A program made the translations under genes and the position numbers. DNA of 64,000 bases, taken from contig NZ_AP022587.1 in the NCBI RefSeq assembly GCF_010731715.1, positions 3,720,001 to 3,784,000 on the forward strand, read 5' to 3'. Origin of the DNA: Mycobacterium stomatepiae. Its GTDB lineage: Bacteria; Actinomycetota; Actinomycetes; Mycobacteriales; Mycobacteriaceae. The notes beneath the pieces are model-generated. The model was not told where the DNA came from. It was given only the letters and a program-made list of their open reading frames with translations, and did no database searches. Positions 9,079-19,018 of this stretch are shown in pieces (position 1 is the stretch's first letter; every line of letters starts with the position of its first letter).

Positions 9079-10859
9079 CAGTTCTCCTCCGATGCGCACA
9101 GCTGGAACCAGTAGAACCCATGTCCCGGCAGTGTCAGCAAATAGGGCAGGTGTCCGATGCTGGGGAATTCCACCTGCCCGGTGAGCTCGATCGGGGTGTA
9201 GCCGCTCCAATGTTGCAGGTTCAGCTCGAGGGGCTGGGGGAACCGCGACAGGTTGTTGACGCACAGCACGATGTCACCGTCGTGGGGTGCCTGGCGTAGA
9301 AACGCCAGCACCGACGGGTTCGACCCGCCGAGTTCCTCGAATGTGCCGATCGCGAAGGCGTCGTGGCGGCGGCGCACCGCCAGCATGGTGCGGGTCCAGT
9401 TGAGCAGCGAGGTCGAGGTGTCGCGCTGCGCCTCCACGTTGACCGCCTGGTATCCGTAGACCGAGTCCTGGTTGGGCGGCAGATACAGCCGGCCCGGCGT
9501 GGCCTTGGAGAATCCGGCGTTGCGGTCCGGGGTCCACTGCATCGGGGTGCGCACACCGTCACGGTCACCCAGCCAGATCACGTCGCCCATGCCGATTTCG
9601 TCCCCGTAGTAGAGGACGGGCGAGCCGGGCAGCGACAGCAGCAGCGCGGTGAAAAGCTGCATCTGATTGCGGTCGTTTTCCAGCAGCGGAGCCAGCCGGC
9701 GCCGGATCCCGACGTTCGCCTTCATCCGGGGATCCTTGGCGTACTCGGCGTACATGTAATCGCGCTCTTCGTCGGTGACCATCTCCAGGGTCAGCTCGTC
9801 GTGGTTACGCAGGAAGATCCCCCACTGCGCCATGTCCGGGATGTCGGGCGTCTGCGCCAGGATCTCCGAGATCGGAAACCGCGATTCGCGCCGGACCGCC
9901 ATGAAGATGCGCGGCATCAGCGGGAAATGGAACGCCATGTGGCATTCGTCACCGCCGGTGCTGGGGTCGCCGAAATATTCGACGAAGTCGGCGGGCCACT
10001 GATTGGCCTCCGCCAGCAACACCCGGCCCGGGAATTCGTCGTCGACCACCTTGCGGACCTTCTTGAGGAAGGCGTGTGTCTCCGCCAGGTTTTCGCAGTT
10101 GGTGCCCTCACGCTCGAAGAGATAGGGCACCGCGTCGAGCCGGAACCCGTCGATCCCGAGGTCGAGCCAGAAGCGCAGCACGTCGATCATGGCTTCTTGC
10201 ACGGCGGGGTTGTCGCAGTTCAGGTCCGGTTGGTGCGAGAAGAACCGGTGCCAGTAGAACTGCTTGCGCACCGGGTCGAAGGTCCAGTTCGACTCCTCGG
10301 TGTCGATGAAGATGATCCGGGCGTCGGTGTACTTCTCGCTGGTGTCGCTCCACACGTAGTAGTCGCCATACGGCCCGTCCGGGTCGTATGGCGACTCCTG
10401 GAACCACGGGTGTGACTCCGATGTGCGGTTCATCACCAAGTCCGTGATCACGCGGATCCCCCGCTCGTGCGCGGCGTCCAGCAGGTCGACGAAATCCTCA
10501 ACCGTGCCGAACTCGGGCAGCACCTTGTAGAAGTCCCGGATGTCGTAGCCTCCGTCGCGCAGCGGCGAGTCGTAGAAGGGCGGCAGCCATAGGCAGTCGA
10601 CGCCCAGCCACTGCAGATAGTCCAGGCGTCCGATCAGCCCGCGCAGGTCGCCCGACCCGTCCGCGTTGGCATCGGAGAACGCACGAACCAGTACCTCGTA
10701 CAAGACCGCGCGTTTGAACCAGGTCGGATCAGCCGGCAGCGAAGCCGCGATCTCGAAATCCTGGGCGTCGGGGTGCTCGACTACCCCCCCTTCGACGTGA
10801 CTGCCTTCCGCGGGATCGTGCTCCGAATCCTTTTTCGAGGCGTCGTTTTCGTCGTTCAT
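9078..10859 (-). CDS. treS: Trehalose synthase (maltose-trehalose isomerase)
   Basis: GH13 enzyme interconverting trehalose and maltose, the first step of the TreS-Mak-GlgE route to alpha-glucan. It has 593 residues. The (beta/alpha)8 barrel shows region [15 protein letters not shown] (nucleophile Asp), region [12 protein letters not shown] (acid/base Glu) and region [13 protein letters not shown]. Region I should read D-x-x-x-N-H but is DLVMNRTS: codon 145 is CGC (10425-10427), putting Arg in place of the active-site His. One base change (CAC to CGC) would explain it. The enzyme may be impaired, or the base may be wrong. I chose ATG 10859, which matches the mycobacterial N-terminus, over the in-frame GTG at 10868. 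mak overlaps downstream. Confidence 0.92.
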   Translation of the reverse strand: MNDENDASKKDSEHDPAEGSHVEGGVVEHPDAQDFEIAASLPADPTWFKRAVLYEVLVRAFSDANADGSGDLRGLIGRLDYLQWLGVDCLWLPPFYDSPLRDGGYDIRDFYKVLPEFGTVEDFVDLLDAAHERGIRVITDLVMNRTSESHPWFQESPYDPDGPYGDYYVWSDTSEKYTDARIIFIDTEESNWTFDPVRKQFYWHRFFSHQPDLNCDNPAVQEAMIDVLRFWLDLGIDGFRLDAVPYLFEREGTNCENLAETHAFLKKVRKVVDDEFPGRVLLAEANQWPADFVEYFGDPSTGGDECHMAFHFPLMPRIFMAVRRESRFPISEILAQTPDIPDMAQWGIFLRNHDELTLEMVTDEERDYMYAEYAKDPRMKANVGIRRRLAPLLENDRNQMQLFTALLLSLPGSPVLYYGDEIGMGDVIWLGDRDGVRTPMQWTPDRNAGFSKATPGRLYLPPNQDSVYGYQAVNVEAQRDTSTSLLNWTRTMLAVRRRHDAFAIGTFEELGGSNPSVLAFLRQAPHDGDIVLCVNNLSRFPQPLELNLQHWSGYTPIELTGQVEFPSIGHLPYLLTLPGHGFYWFQLCASEEN

Positions 10860-10968
10860 TAATTCCACGATGCCACGTGTACCCGAGGCGGGCAGATCGA
10901 AATCACCCCGTTAATCTGCCGTCCCGGCAACCGAATTGGCCGCCGGCCAGGCAATATGCGCGTCAGGA

Positions 10969-12036
10969 TCAGGCCGGTGGCCCGTCGCCCAGTGTCACGG
11001 GCGCGCTGCGGGGCCCGCCTCCGGAATTCCAGTGCAGCGTGATCACGTCGCCGGGGTGATGCGGGACGAGTACGTCCGTCATCGCGGTGGGACCGTTGAT
11101 CGGCACGTTGTCGACCGCGACGATCACGTCGCCGGGCGCGATTCCACTTCCCGCGGCGGGGCCGCCGTCGACCAGGCGCTGGACCCGGGCGCCGTTGCCG
11201 CCGTTTTCGGCAACGCCCATGCCGATGAAGGCCGTGGGCCCGATGTGCACGGTGTTGGACCCGGCACCGGACCGGATCTGATTGGCGACGCCCATCGCGT
11301 GACCGATCGGGATTGCGAAGCCCTGGCCGCCGGACATCTTGTAGCTGTCAGTGGCGGCGGTGTCGACCCCCACCACCTGTCCGGCATTGTTGACCAGGGG
11401 CCCACCCGAGTCGCCGGGCTTGATCGCCGTGTCGGCCTGGATCAGCCCGCCGAGGTTCTCGTTGGCTCCGGTCAGGGTGTCGGTGGCCGAGACAGTCTGG
11501 TTGAGCGCGACCACTCTGCCGGGAACCACGCTGGGCGCGCCGCCCTGGCCGTGGGTGTTGCCGAGCGCCGTTACCGGCTCGCCGATCGCGACGCCGCCAC
11601 CGATGGCGGCGGCGGGAAGTCCGCCCGCGCCGCGAAGCTGCAGCACCGCGATGTCCGCGCTGCGGGAGTAGCCGATCACGTCGACGGCGTACGTCTGACC
11701 ATTGCCGACGTCGAACGCGCTGATATCGGTGGCGGCCGAGATCACGTGGTTGTTGGTCAGCACGACCCCGCCGGGATCGATGACGATGCCGGTTCCCGCC
11801 CCGATCGCGTTGTTGTAGCCGTACCGGGTGCTGATGTTGACGACCTGAGGTCCGACCTGGGCGGCGATCGCGGCGGGATCCAGCGGGAACATCGGGGCAT
11901 CGCCGAACCGGTCGGTCGCCAGCGTGGACGGCGATGCAGCGGCCGGGACCGTGGTCAGGCCCAAGCCCAGTCCGACCACGGCCAGCACACTGACCAGCCA
12001 TGACGGCCAGACTGAGCGGGGGTGCCCTTTGCTCAT
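10969..12036 (-). CDS. pepA: Secreted serine protease PepA (trypsin fold plus PDZ)
   Basis: HtrA-like secreted protease of 355 residues, the same length as PepA (Rv0125) of M. tuberculosis. An N-terminal signal peptide (WPSWLVSVLAVVGLGLGLTT, then VPAAASP) directs export. The catalytic triad is visible as His in LTNNHVISAATD, Asp in SADIAVLQL and Ser in IKPGDSGGPLVN. A PDZ domain follows (GMGVAENGGNGARVQRLVDG, then GIAPGDVIVAVDN). The start at 12036 is set by GGGAGG six bases upstream; the longer open frame to 12099 has no signal. The substrates are unknown. It precedes treS-mak in the same direction with a 109-bp gap. The 148 bp upstream separate it from a divergent flavoprotein gene and should hold both promoters. 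Confidence 0.92.
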   Translation of the reverse strand: MSKGHPRSVWPSWLVSVLAVVGLGLGLTTVPAAASPSTLATDRFGDAPMFPLDPAAIAAQVGPQVVNISTRYGYNNAIGAGTGIVIDPGGVVLTNNHVISAATDISAFDVGNGQTYAVDVIGYSRSADIAVLQLRGAGGLPAAAIGGGVAIGEPVTALGNTHGQGGAPSVVPGRVVALNQTVSATDTLTGANENLGGLIQADTAIKPGDSGGPLVNNAGQVVGVDTAATDSYKMSGGQGFAIPIGHAMGVANQIRSGAGSNTVHIGPTAFIGMGVAENGGNGARVQRLVDGGPAAGSGIAPGDVIVAVDNVPINGPTAMTDVLVPHHPGDVITLHWNSGGGPRSAPVTLGDGPPA

Positions 12037-12184
12037 CCCGTACCTCCCTGCATCGGGGTGCGAACCAGAAGCGGCCCAGCCTCTGCGTCTGGACCGCATA
12101 TTTTGTGTACCTCACCGTAATGCAGGTAGCTAGTTCAGGGCGCACGGAACGCTGATCGACTATCGCGGCTCCTAAGCTGGGACG

Positions 12185-12613
12185 GTGGGCGAATTCGACC
12201 CTAAAATCCGGTTCGCGCGGTCCCCGGTGGCACGGTTGGCGACCAGTTCGGCCGACGGAAAACCACATCTGGTGCCGGTGGTTTTCGCGGTCTGCGAAGC
12301 CGTTACAGCCGATGCCCCCGACATGGTCTACACCGCGATCGACGCGAAGCCGAAGAGCACGCAGCGGCTGCGCCGGCTGACCAACATCGCCGGCAACGCA
12401 CGGGTCAGCCTGCTCGTCGACCACTACGGCGACGACTGGACGCAGCTGTGGTGGGTCAGAGTTGACGGCGAGGCGTCTATTCATCCCGACGGCGACGCGA
12501 TGCATACCGGCTACCGGCTGTTACGCGCGAAATACCCTCAGTATCAATCAGTTTCACTGAACGGGCCGGTCATCACGATTGCCGTGAACCGCTGGTCGAG
12601 CTGGCACGCCTGA
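12185..12613 (+). CDS. PPOX-class F420-dependent flavin-fold enzyme (Rv0121c-like)
   Basis: A 142-residue split-barrel protein of the pyridoxamine-phosphate-oxidase fold, the subgroup annotated as TIGR03668 F420-dependent oxidoreductases. The N-terminal [20 protein letters not shown] is the characteristic strand pair that contacts cofactor; [16 protein letters not shown] and [15 protein letters not shown] follow in family order. The start is GTG. The next gene, fusA2, matches the Rv0121c-Rv0120c neighbourhood of M. tuberculosis. The substrate is unknown, and the F420 assignment rests on family membership rather than a motif I can prove. Confidence 0.83.
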   Translation: MGEFDPKIRFARSPVARLATSSADGKPHLVPVVFAVCEAVTADAPDMVYTAIDAKPKSTQRLRRLTNIAGNARVSLLVDHYGDDWTQLWWVRVDGEASIHPDGDAMHTGYRLLRAKYPQYQSVSLNGPVITIAVNRWSSWHA

Positions 12614-12741
12614 CGGGGCGCGCCGCGGGGTGCAATTGGCTGGTCCGTGGCCTTGTGTTGGGCGGCAGTTGGGAGAAGGTTGCCTAATACGTTCTGTGAG
12701 CTAGGACACACCGTGCCCGACCGAGCGAAGTGGAGAAGGTC

Positions 12742-14910
12742 ATGGCGGACAAGGCGAACGCTGCGGCGGGCACGGGGGCAGCTCCCACCGCGAACCGTCC
12801 TGGCGATGTGCGCAACATCGCCCTGGTGGGCGCCTCGGGCGGCGGCAAGACTACCCTGGTCGAGGCCCTGCTCGTCGCGGGCGGCGTGCTGACCAGGGCG
12901 GGATCGGTGACCGACGGCAGCACCATCTGCGACTACGACGACGCCGAGATTCGCCAACAGCGTTCGGTGGGGGTCGCGGTGGCGTCCCTGTCGCACGGCG
13001 GCATCAAGATCAACCTGGTCGATACGCCCGGATACGCCGACTTCGTCGGCGAGCTGCGCGCCGGACTGCGCGCGGCGGATTGCGCGCTGTTCGTGATCGC
13101 GGCCAACGAGGGCTGCGACGGTATTGACGAGCCGACCAAGTCGCTCTGGGCGGAATGCCGCCAGGTCGGCATGCCCCGCGCCGTGGTGATCACCAAGCTG
13201 GACCACGCCCGCGCGAACTATATGGAAGCGCTACAGGCGGCGCAAAACGCGTTCGGCGACAAGGTTTTACCGCTCTACTTGCCGACCGGCTCGCCATCCT
13301 GCGAAGGCCTGATCGGCTTGCTCTCGCAAAAGCGGTATCAGTATTCCGGTGGCACCCGCACGATCGAGCCGCCGGATCCCGCGGATGCCGACCGGATCGA
13401 GGACGCCCGCGGCATGCTGATCGAGGGAATCATCGAGGAATCCGAGGACGAGTCCCTGATGGACCGTTATCTCGACGGCGAGGTGATCGACGAGGCGGTG
13501 CTGATCGACGACCTGGAGCGCGCCGTCGCCCGCGGGTCATTCTTCCCGGTCATCCCGGTCTGCAGCGGCACCGGTGTCGGCACCCACGAGCTGCTCGAGG
13601 TCGCCACCCGCGGCTTCCCCTCCCCGATGGAACACCGGATGCCCGAAGTCTTTACGCCGCACGGCGCCCCGCACGCCGAGCTGCCCTGCGACGCCGAAGC
13701 ACCGTTGCTGGCAGAGGTGGTGAAGACGACGTCAGACCCCTACGTCGGCAGGGTGAGCCTGGTCCGGGTGTTCTCCGGGACCATCAGGCCCGACACGACC
13801 GTGCATGTGTCGGGCCATTTTTCGTCTTTCTTCGGAGAATCCGATGGCAACAGCCACACTCACCCGGACCACGACGAGGACGAACGCATCGGGGTGTTGT
13901 CCTTTCCGCTGGGTAAGCAACAACGACCCGCCCCCGAGGTGGTGGCCGGCGACGTCTGCGCGATCGGCAAGCTCAGCCGTGCCGAAACCGGTGACACCCT
14001 GTCCGACAAGGCAGAGCCGCTGGTGCTGAAACCGTGGGCCATGCCGGAGCCGCTGCTGCCGATCGCCATTGCGGCGCATGCCAAGACCGACGAGGACAAG
14101 CTGTCGGTCGGGCTGAGCCGGCTGGCCGCCGAGGACCCGACGCTGCGGATCGAGCAGAACTCCGAAACGCACCAGATCGTGCTGTGGTGCATGGGTGAGG
14201 CCCACGCCGGCGTCGTCCTCGAGGCGCTGGCCAACCGATACGGCGTCACCGTCGACATGGTGGAACTGCGCGTCCCGCTGCGAGAAACCTTCGGCGGCAA
14301 GGCAAAAGGCCACGGCCGCCACGTCAAGCAATCAGGCGGTCACGGCCAGTACGCGGTATGCGACATCGACGTCGAGCCGTTGCCGGGGGGATCCGGATTC
14401 GAGTTCGTCGACAAGGTGGTCGGCGGGGCGGTGCCGCGGCAGTTCATCCCGAGCGTGGAGAAGGGCATCCGCGCGCAGATGGAAAAGGGTGTGCACGCCG
14501 GCTATCCGGTGGTCGACATCCGGGTCACCCTGCTCGACGGCAAAGCCCACAGCGTCGACTCGTCGGACTTCGCATTCCAGATGGCGGGTTCCCTGGCGCT
14601 GCGGGAGGCCGCCGCCGCGACGAAGGTGACGCTGCTCGAGCCGATCGACGAGATCTCGGTGCTGGTGCCCGACGATTTCGTGGGCGCGGTGATGGGCGAC
14701 CTGTCGGGTCGGCACGGGCGCGTGCTGGGCACCGATACCGCGGGCCAGGACCGCACCGTGGTGCGGGCCGAGGTGCCTCAGGTCGAGCTGACCCGGTACG
14801 CGATCGATCTACGTTCGCTGGCGCACGGCGCCGCGTCGTTCACCCGAGCGTTCGCCCGTTACGAGCCGATGCCCGAGTCCGCCGCGACCCGGTTGGCGGC
14901 TACTGTGTGA
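12742..14910 (+). CDS. fusA2: EF-G-like GTPase FusA2
   Basis: Second elongation-factor-G-like translational GTPase, 722 residues; the function of mycobacterial FusA2 is unsettled. G1 is GASGGGKTT, G3 is DTPGYADF and G4 is TKLD. The switch region RQQRSVGVAVASLSH differs from the RGITI of true EF-G, as in the FusA2 group. Domain II contains a His/Asp-rich insertion, GNSHTHPDHDEDERIG. Domain IV (GGHGQYAVCDIDVEPLPGGS) and domain V are complete, so the protein is full length. ATG 12742 follows GGAGAAGG; the GTG twelve bases upstream is part of this site. The preceding gene is 128 bp away. Confidence 0.9.
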   Translation: MADKANAAAGTGAAPTANRPGDVRNIALVGASGGGKTTLVEALLVAGGVLTRAGSVTDGSTICDYDDAEIRQQRSVGVAVASLSHGGIKINLVDTPGYADFVGELRAGLRAADCALFVIAANEGCDGIDEPTKSLWAECRQVGMPRAVVITKLDHARANYMEALQAAQNAFGDKVLPLYLPTGSPSCEGLIGLLSQKRYQYSGGTRTIEPPDPADADRIEDARGMLIEGIIEESEDESLMDRYLDGEVIDEAVLIDDLERAVARGSFFPVIPVCSGTGVGTHELLEVATRGFPSPMEHRMPEVFTPHGAPHAELPCDAEAPLLAEVVKTTSDPYVGRVSLVRVFSGTIRPDTTVHVSGHFSSFFGESDGNSHTHPDHDEDERIGVLSFPLGKQQRPAPEVVAGDVCAIGKLSRAETGDTLSDKAEPLVLKPWAMPEPLLPIAIAAHAKTDEDKLSVGLSRLAAEDPTLRIEQNSETHQIVLWCMGEAHAGVVLEALANRYGVTVDMVELRVPLRETFGGKAKGHGRHVKQSGGHGQYAVCDIDVEPLPGGSGFEFVDKVVGGAVPRQFIPSVEKGIRAQMEKGVHAGYPVVDIRVTLLDGKAHSVDSSDFAFQMAGSLALREAAAATKVTLLEPIDEISVLVPDDFVGAVMGDLSGRHGRVLGTDTAGQDRTVVRAEVPQVELTRYAIDLRSLAHGAASFTRAFARYEPMPESAATRLAATV

Positions 14911-14953
14911 AAGCACCTGATAAACAGCCAGATTGGGAGCCCCGGATTCGAGT

Positions 14954-15424
14954 ATGTCGACGTTCAATGGACTGCCTGCCCATATCCTGCTCAATCATTT
15001 CGTCGTTGTCCTGGGTCCGCTGACAGCGGTGCTGGCGATCTTGTGTGTGGTGTGGCCCGCGGCGCGACGCCGGCTGATCTGGCTGGTGCTGCTCCTGGCG
15101 GTGGGCACCTTGGTCTTGACCCCGTTGACCACCACCTCGGGCGTCTGGTTGTCGGCCCGTGTCGGTGCGCCGTCGCCGGTGCTCACCAACCACGAGCAGC
15201 TCGGCTCCACCCTGATCTACATCGTGGCGGCGCTGGCGGCGACGGTCACGGTGCTGACCGTGCTGCACGTTCGGGAGGCGCGGGGTGTGGACATGAAGCT
15301 CACCCTGCACGCCGTGGTCGGGCTGCTGGTGGTCATCGCGGCCGTGGCCACCCTGGTGCAGACCTATCGGGTCGGCGATTCGGGCGCGCGGGCCGCGTGG
15401 GGAAACGTCACGTCGGGCCAGTAG
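14954..15424 (+). CDS. DUF2231-type four-helix membrane protein
   Basis: A 156-residue membrane protein of unknown function. The N-terminal NGLPAHILLNHFVVVLGPLT is the signature of DUF2231, with paired His residues at the membrane edge that could bind a metal or haem. Four hydrophobic helices are visible (around residues 10-32, 40-62, 80-105 and 122-142). It starts 44 bp after fusA2 in the same direction and may share its transcript. A TTG 21 bases upstream would add seven residues; I prefer the ATG. It converges on fadD7 with 22 bp between. Confidence 0.75.
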   Translation: MSTFNGLPAHILLNHFVVVLGPLTAVLAILCVVWPAARRRLIWLVLLLAVGTLVLTPLTTTSGVWLSARVGAPSPVLTNHEQLGSTLIYIVAALAATVTVLTVLHVREARGVDMKLTLHAVVGLLVVIAAVATLVQTYRVGDSGARAAWGNVTSGQ

Positions 15425-15446
15425 TCTTGCCGGACAATCCTTCTCG

Positions 15447-17027
15447 TCAGGCCCCGCCGAACTGCTGAGCCACGGCGCGGCGGTCCAGTGACCCCTTGGC
15501 GGTGTGCGGGAGTGAGTCGGCCTGTTGGAAGGTGGCGGGCACCTCGTACGGCGCCAGCCGGCCCCGGCAGAACTCGGTGAGTTCCTCGGCGCTCGGCGCG
15601 GTCGATCCCCGCGCGACGACCACCGCGGCCACCGTCTCGCCGTACATCTTGTCCGGCAGCCCCAACACGGCCGCCTCCAGGACGTCGGGATGGGCGGCCA
15701 GCACGCCCTCGACGCGTTCCGGTGAAATCTTCTCGCCGCCGCGGTTGATGAGTTCCTTGATCCGCCCGCGGATGCGCAGATCACCCGCGCTCGACAGCGA
15801 CCCCAGGTCGCCGGTGCGCAGCCAGCCGTCGGTGAAGTTGGCGGCGGTGATCGCCGGGTCGCCGAGGTAGCCGCGCACCACGGTCGGGCCGCTCAGCCAG
15901 ACCTCGCCGACTTCTTCGACGGGAAGGGATTGGCCGTCGGGCCCGACGATCCGGATCTGCGGACTGGTCGATCGGCCGACCAGACCCGTTGTCTCGGCTG
16001 GGTTTTCGCTTTGCTCGATGTCCGTGGTGGCGACTTGATGCGTGCCTTCGGTCATCCCGAACGCGCACACCGCGGCCGCGCCGAAGGTGTCTTGCAGGGC
16101 CGCGGCCGTCTCCGTGGTAAGCGGAGCGCTGCAGCTGCGGATGAAGTGCAGTGCGACCCGTCCGTCATCCGGGCGCTCGGTCTTGGCGCGCTCCAACAGG
16201 ATCTGGTGGATGGTCGGAACGGCGGTGTACCAGGTGGCCCCGACGGCGTTGATGTCGTCCCAGAAGGTGTGCGCCGAGAACTTCCCTCGCGCGGGCAACA
16301 GCACCGTCCCGCCGGATGCCAGCGTCGACAATAGCGCGGCGATCAGACCGTGGCCGTGGTAGAACGGCATCACCGCAACCGTCGCGTCGGCCGGGCCCAG
16401 TTGATAGGCGGCGATGATCGCCCGCACCGAACTGGCGATGTTCGTGTGCGTCCACGGGACCATCTTCGGCATGCCCGTGGTCCCGCCGGTGAACATGATC
16501 ATCGCGTCGTCGTCCTGCAGGCCTTCGGGCGCCGTCACGTCGGGATTCGGCGCTGCCGGTGCATCCAGGTCAACCGACGACGGGGCACCGTCACGGCCGA
16601 CCGTCACCGCGATCGTCCACCACACCACCCCCGGCTCCTGCGAGGCGGTGGGACCGCCGCCGTCGGCGAGCACCACACCCGCGCCCGCGACCCCGCTGCG
16701 GGCGTGCTGGTCGGCGACGGGCAACGCAGGGTCCAGCGGCACCGCGATCAGGCCGGCGCGCGACGCCGCTAACAAGCTGACGACGAACTCGGCATTGCTA
16801 CCGGACCGCAGCGCGATCCGGTCCCCCGGCCGCAGACCGCCCTCCTTGAGCTGCTTGGCCAGGTCATCGGCCAGCCGGACCAGCTCGCCGTAGCTGATGG
16901 GCCTGCGCTCGGGCGTCGCGACCAGCGCCGTCGCCTCGGGTTGACGGATTGCCGCCGCCGCGACCAAATCGGCGATGCTCGGGGATTCGCCGGTCAAGTC
17001 CGACGACGGGGTGATCAACTCAGACAT
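15447..17027 (-). CDS. fadD7: Acyl/oxalyl-CoA synthetase FadD7
   Basis: ANL-superfamily AMP-forming ligase of 526 residues. The P-loop MIMFTGGTTGMPK, the A5 region AAVCAFGMTEGTHQ and the hinge region GWLRTGDLGSL are present. It resembles oxalate-CoA ligases and lies divergent from oxcA, so activation of oxalate to oxalyl-CoA for OxcA is the likely job. The A10 region reads TAKGSLDRR rather than the usual T-x-x-GK, so the catalytic Lys position deserves a check. The start may be ATG 17027 or ATG 17033; I prefer 17027 because GGAAGG is then nine bases away. The region between it and oxcA (236 bp) should hold both promoters. Confidence 0.87.
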   Translation of the reverse strand: MSELITPSSDLTGESPSIADLVAAAAIRQPEATALVATPERRPISYGELVRLADDLAKQLKEGGLRPGDRIALRSGSNAEFVVSLLAASRAGLIAVPLDPALPVADQHARSGVAGAGVVLADGGGPTASQEPGVVWWTIAVTVGRDGAPSSVDLDAPAAPNPDVTAPEGLQDDDAMIMFTGGTTGMPKMVPWTHTNIASSVRAIIAAYQLGPADATVAVMPFYHGHGLIAALLSTLASGGTVLLPARGKFSAHTFWDDINAVGATWYTAVPTIHQILLERAKTERPDDGRVALHFIRSCSAPLTTETAAALQDTFGAAAVCAFGMTEGTHQVATTDIEQSENPAETTGLVGRSTSPQIRIVGPDGQSLPVEEVGEVWLSGPTVVRGYLGDPAITAANFTDGWLRTGDLGSLSSAGDLRIRGRIKELINRGGEKISPERVEGVLAAHPDVLEAAVLGLPDKMYGETVAAVVVARGSTAPSAEELTEFCRGRLAPYEVPATFQQADSLPHTAKGSLDRRAVAQQFGGA

Positions 17028-17263
17028 CGCCATGGTCCTTCCGCTTTCTCGCATGTGTAACAGCACCTGATTGCACGATGCAGAGAAACCTCCCTGTTCG
17101 TCCAATACTGTTCAGCTCACGATCGATAATCGGTGGCTATCGATCGGCGGCCCGGCGGTCGATAACCTCCGTGAATCGCTGCATAGCGGCACGGTCTTGG
17201 ACAGCGGCGGGACACCCGGACCACAGTGGTGACGACACGCACGGATACACGAGGAGTCGGGAC

Positions 17264-19018
17264 ATGACCACACTTTCGACATCGTCCACCGGGGCACCGG
17301 CAGGGGCGGAGGACACCGCCCTGACCGACGGCTTTCATCTCGTCGTCGACGCGCTGGCGGCCAACGACATCAACACCATCTACGGGATCGTCGGCATCCC
17401 GATCACCGACCTCGCCCGTGTCGCGCAGGCCCGCGGGATGCGCTATATCGGTTTCCGGCAGGAGGCTTCCGCCGGCAACGCCGCCGCGGCCGCCGGGTTT
17501 CTCACCCGCCGTCCCGGGGTGTGCCTGACGACATCCGGGCCCGGGTTTCTCAACGGTCTGCCCGCACTGGCCAATGCCACCACGAACTGCTTCCCGATGA
17601 TCCAGATCTCGGGTTCGAGCAATCGAGCGCTGGTCGACTTGCAACGCGGCGACTATCAGGACCTGGATCAGCTCAACGCCGCACGGCCTTTCGTGAAGGC
17701 GGCCTACCGGGTCGAGCGGGTCGAGGACATCGGCCTGGCCATCGCGCGCGCGATCCGCGCCGCCGTTTCCGGCCGGCCCGGCGGCGTCTACCTGGACATC
17801 CCCGGCGCGGTGCTGGGTCAGGCCATGGATGCCGTCGAGGCATCCCAAAGTGTTTGGCGGGTAATCGATCCCGCACCTCGCCAGCTGCCGGCGCCGGAGG
17901 CGGTCGATCGCGCGCTGGACGTGCTCGCGCGGGCGCGCCGGCCGCTGATCGTCCTCGGCAAGGGTGCCGCATACGCGCAAGCCGACGCCGTGATCCGGGA
18001 TTTCGTCGAGTCCACCGGGATTCCGTTCCTGCCGATGTCGATGGCCAAGGGGCTGCTGCCGGATTCGCATCGCCAGTCAGTTGCGGCCGCCCGGTCGGCG
18101 GCCATCGCCCGCGCCGATGCGGTGTTGCTGGTCGGCGCCCGACTGAATTGGCTTCTGGGCCATGGTGAATCGCCGCAGTGGGCCGTCGACGCCAAGTTCG
18201 TGCAAGTCGACATCGCGGCGTCGGAGTTCGACAGCAACCAGCCGATCGTCGCGCCGCTGGCGGGCGACATCGGCTCGGTGATGTTTGCGTTGCGTGACGG
18301 CCTGGCCGCCCGCCCGTTCGCGGTACCGACGGAATGGACCGATGAGCTGGCCGAACGCCGAGCGCGTAACGACGCCAAGATGAGCGAACGTCTCGCCGAA
18401 AACCCGCACCCGATGCGGTTTTACAACGCCCTGGGCGCGATTCGTTCAGTGCTGCAGGCGAATCCGGAAGTCTACGTGGTCAACGAGGGGGCCAATGCGC
18501 TGGACCTGGCCCGCAACGTGATCGACATGGAGCTGCCGCGGCACCGCCTCGACACCGGGACCTGGGGGGTGATGGGCATCGGCATGGGCTACGCGATCGC
18601 CGCCGCGGTCGAGACGGGCCGGCCGGTCGTCGCGATCGAAGGGGACAGCGCATTCGGCTTCAGCGGCATGGAGATCGAGACCATCTGCCGCTACCGGTTA
18701 CCGGTGACAGTCGTGATCCTCAACAACGGCGGCGTCTACCGGGGCGACGAAGCACCCACCGGGGACCGTCCCGCCCCCACCGTGCTCAATGCCGGTGCGC
18801 GGCACGAGCTGCTCGCAGAAGCATTCGGCGGCAAGGGATATCACGTCACCACCCCGGCAGAGTTGCAGTCGGCGTTGACCGAGGCGCTCGCGTCGAACGG
18901 CCCGTCGCTGATCGACTGCGAACTCGACCCGGCGGCCGGGGTGGAGAGCGGCCATCTGGCCAGTCTCAACCCGACCAGTGCCGTCAACCGCAAGCCGGCG
19001 GTCAGCGCCGGCGGGTAA
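17264..19018 (+). CDS. oxcA: Oxalyl-CoA decarboxylase (ThDP enzyme)
   Basis: Thiamine-diphosphate enzyme of 584 residues that decarboxylates oxalyl-CoA to formyl-CoA and CO2. The activating Glu lies in FRQEASAGNAAAAAGF, the CoA/pyrophosphate middle domain includes VLGKGAAYAQAD, and the ThDP motif is GDSAFGFSGMEIETICRY ending in LNNGG. ATG 17264 is preceded by ACGAGGAG; the open frame upstream to 17078 is not coding-like. Divergent fadD7 probably supplies its substrate, and the LysR gene oxyS converges with a 17-nt 3' overlap, matching Rv0117-Rv0118c-Rv0119. Confidence 0.92.
   Translation: MTTLSTSSTGAPAGAEDTALTDGFHLVVDALAANDINTIYGIVGIPITDLARVAQARGMRYIGFRQEASAGNAAAAAGFLTRRPGVCLTTSGPGFLNGLPALANATTNCFPMIQISGSSNRALVDLQRGDYQDLDQLNAARPFVKAAYRVERVEDIGLAIARAIRAAVSGRPGGVYLDIPGAVLGQAMDAVEASQSVWRVIDPAPRQLPAPEAVDRALDVLARARRPLIVLGKGAAYAQADAVIRDFVESTGIPFLPMSMAKGLLPDSHRQSVAAARSAAIARADAVLLVGARLNWLLGHGESPQWAVDAKFVQVDIAASEFDSNQPIVAPLAGDIGSVMFALRDGLAARPFAVPTEWTDELAERRARNDAKMSERLAENPHPMRFYNALGAIRSVLQANPEVYVVNEGANALDLARNVIDMELPRHRLDTGTWGVMGIGMGYAIAAAVETGRPVVAIEGDSAFGFSGMEIETICRYRLPVTVVILNNGGVYRGDEAPTGDRPAPTVLNAGARHELLAEAFGGKGYHVTTPAELQSALTEALASNGPSLIDCELDPAAGVESGHLASLNPTSAVNRKPAVSAGG

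Noticed and set aside
9363..10415. 350-codon open frame opposite treS
   Set aside because: It mirrors the TreS coding sequence; the translation is rich in His, Arg and Val without any recognisable domain.
10936..12003. 355-codon open frame opposite pepA
   Set aside because: PepA on the other strand has signal peptide, triad and PDZ; this frame is its shadow.
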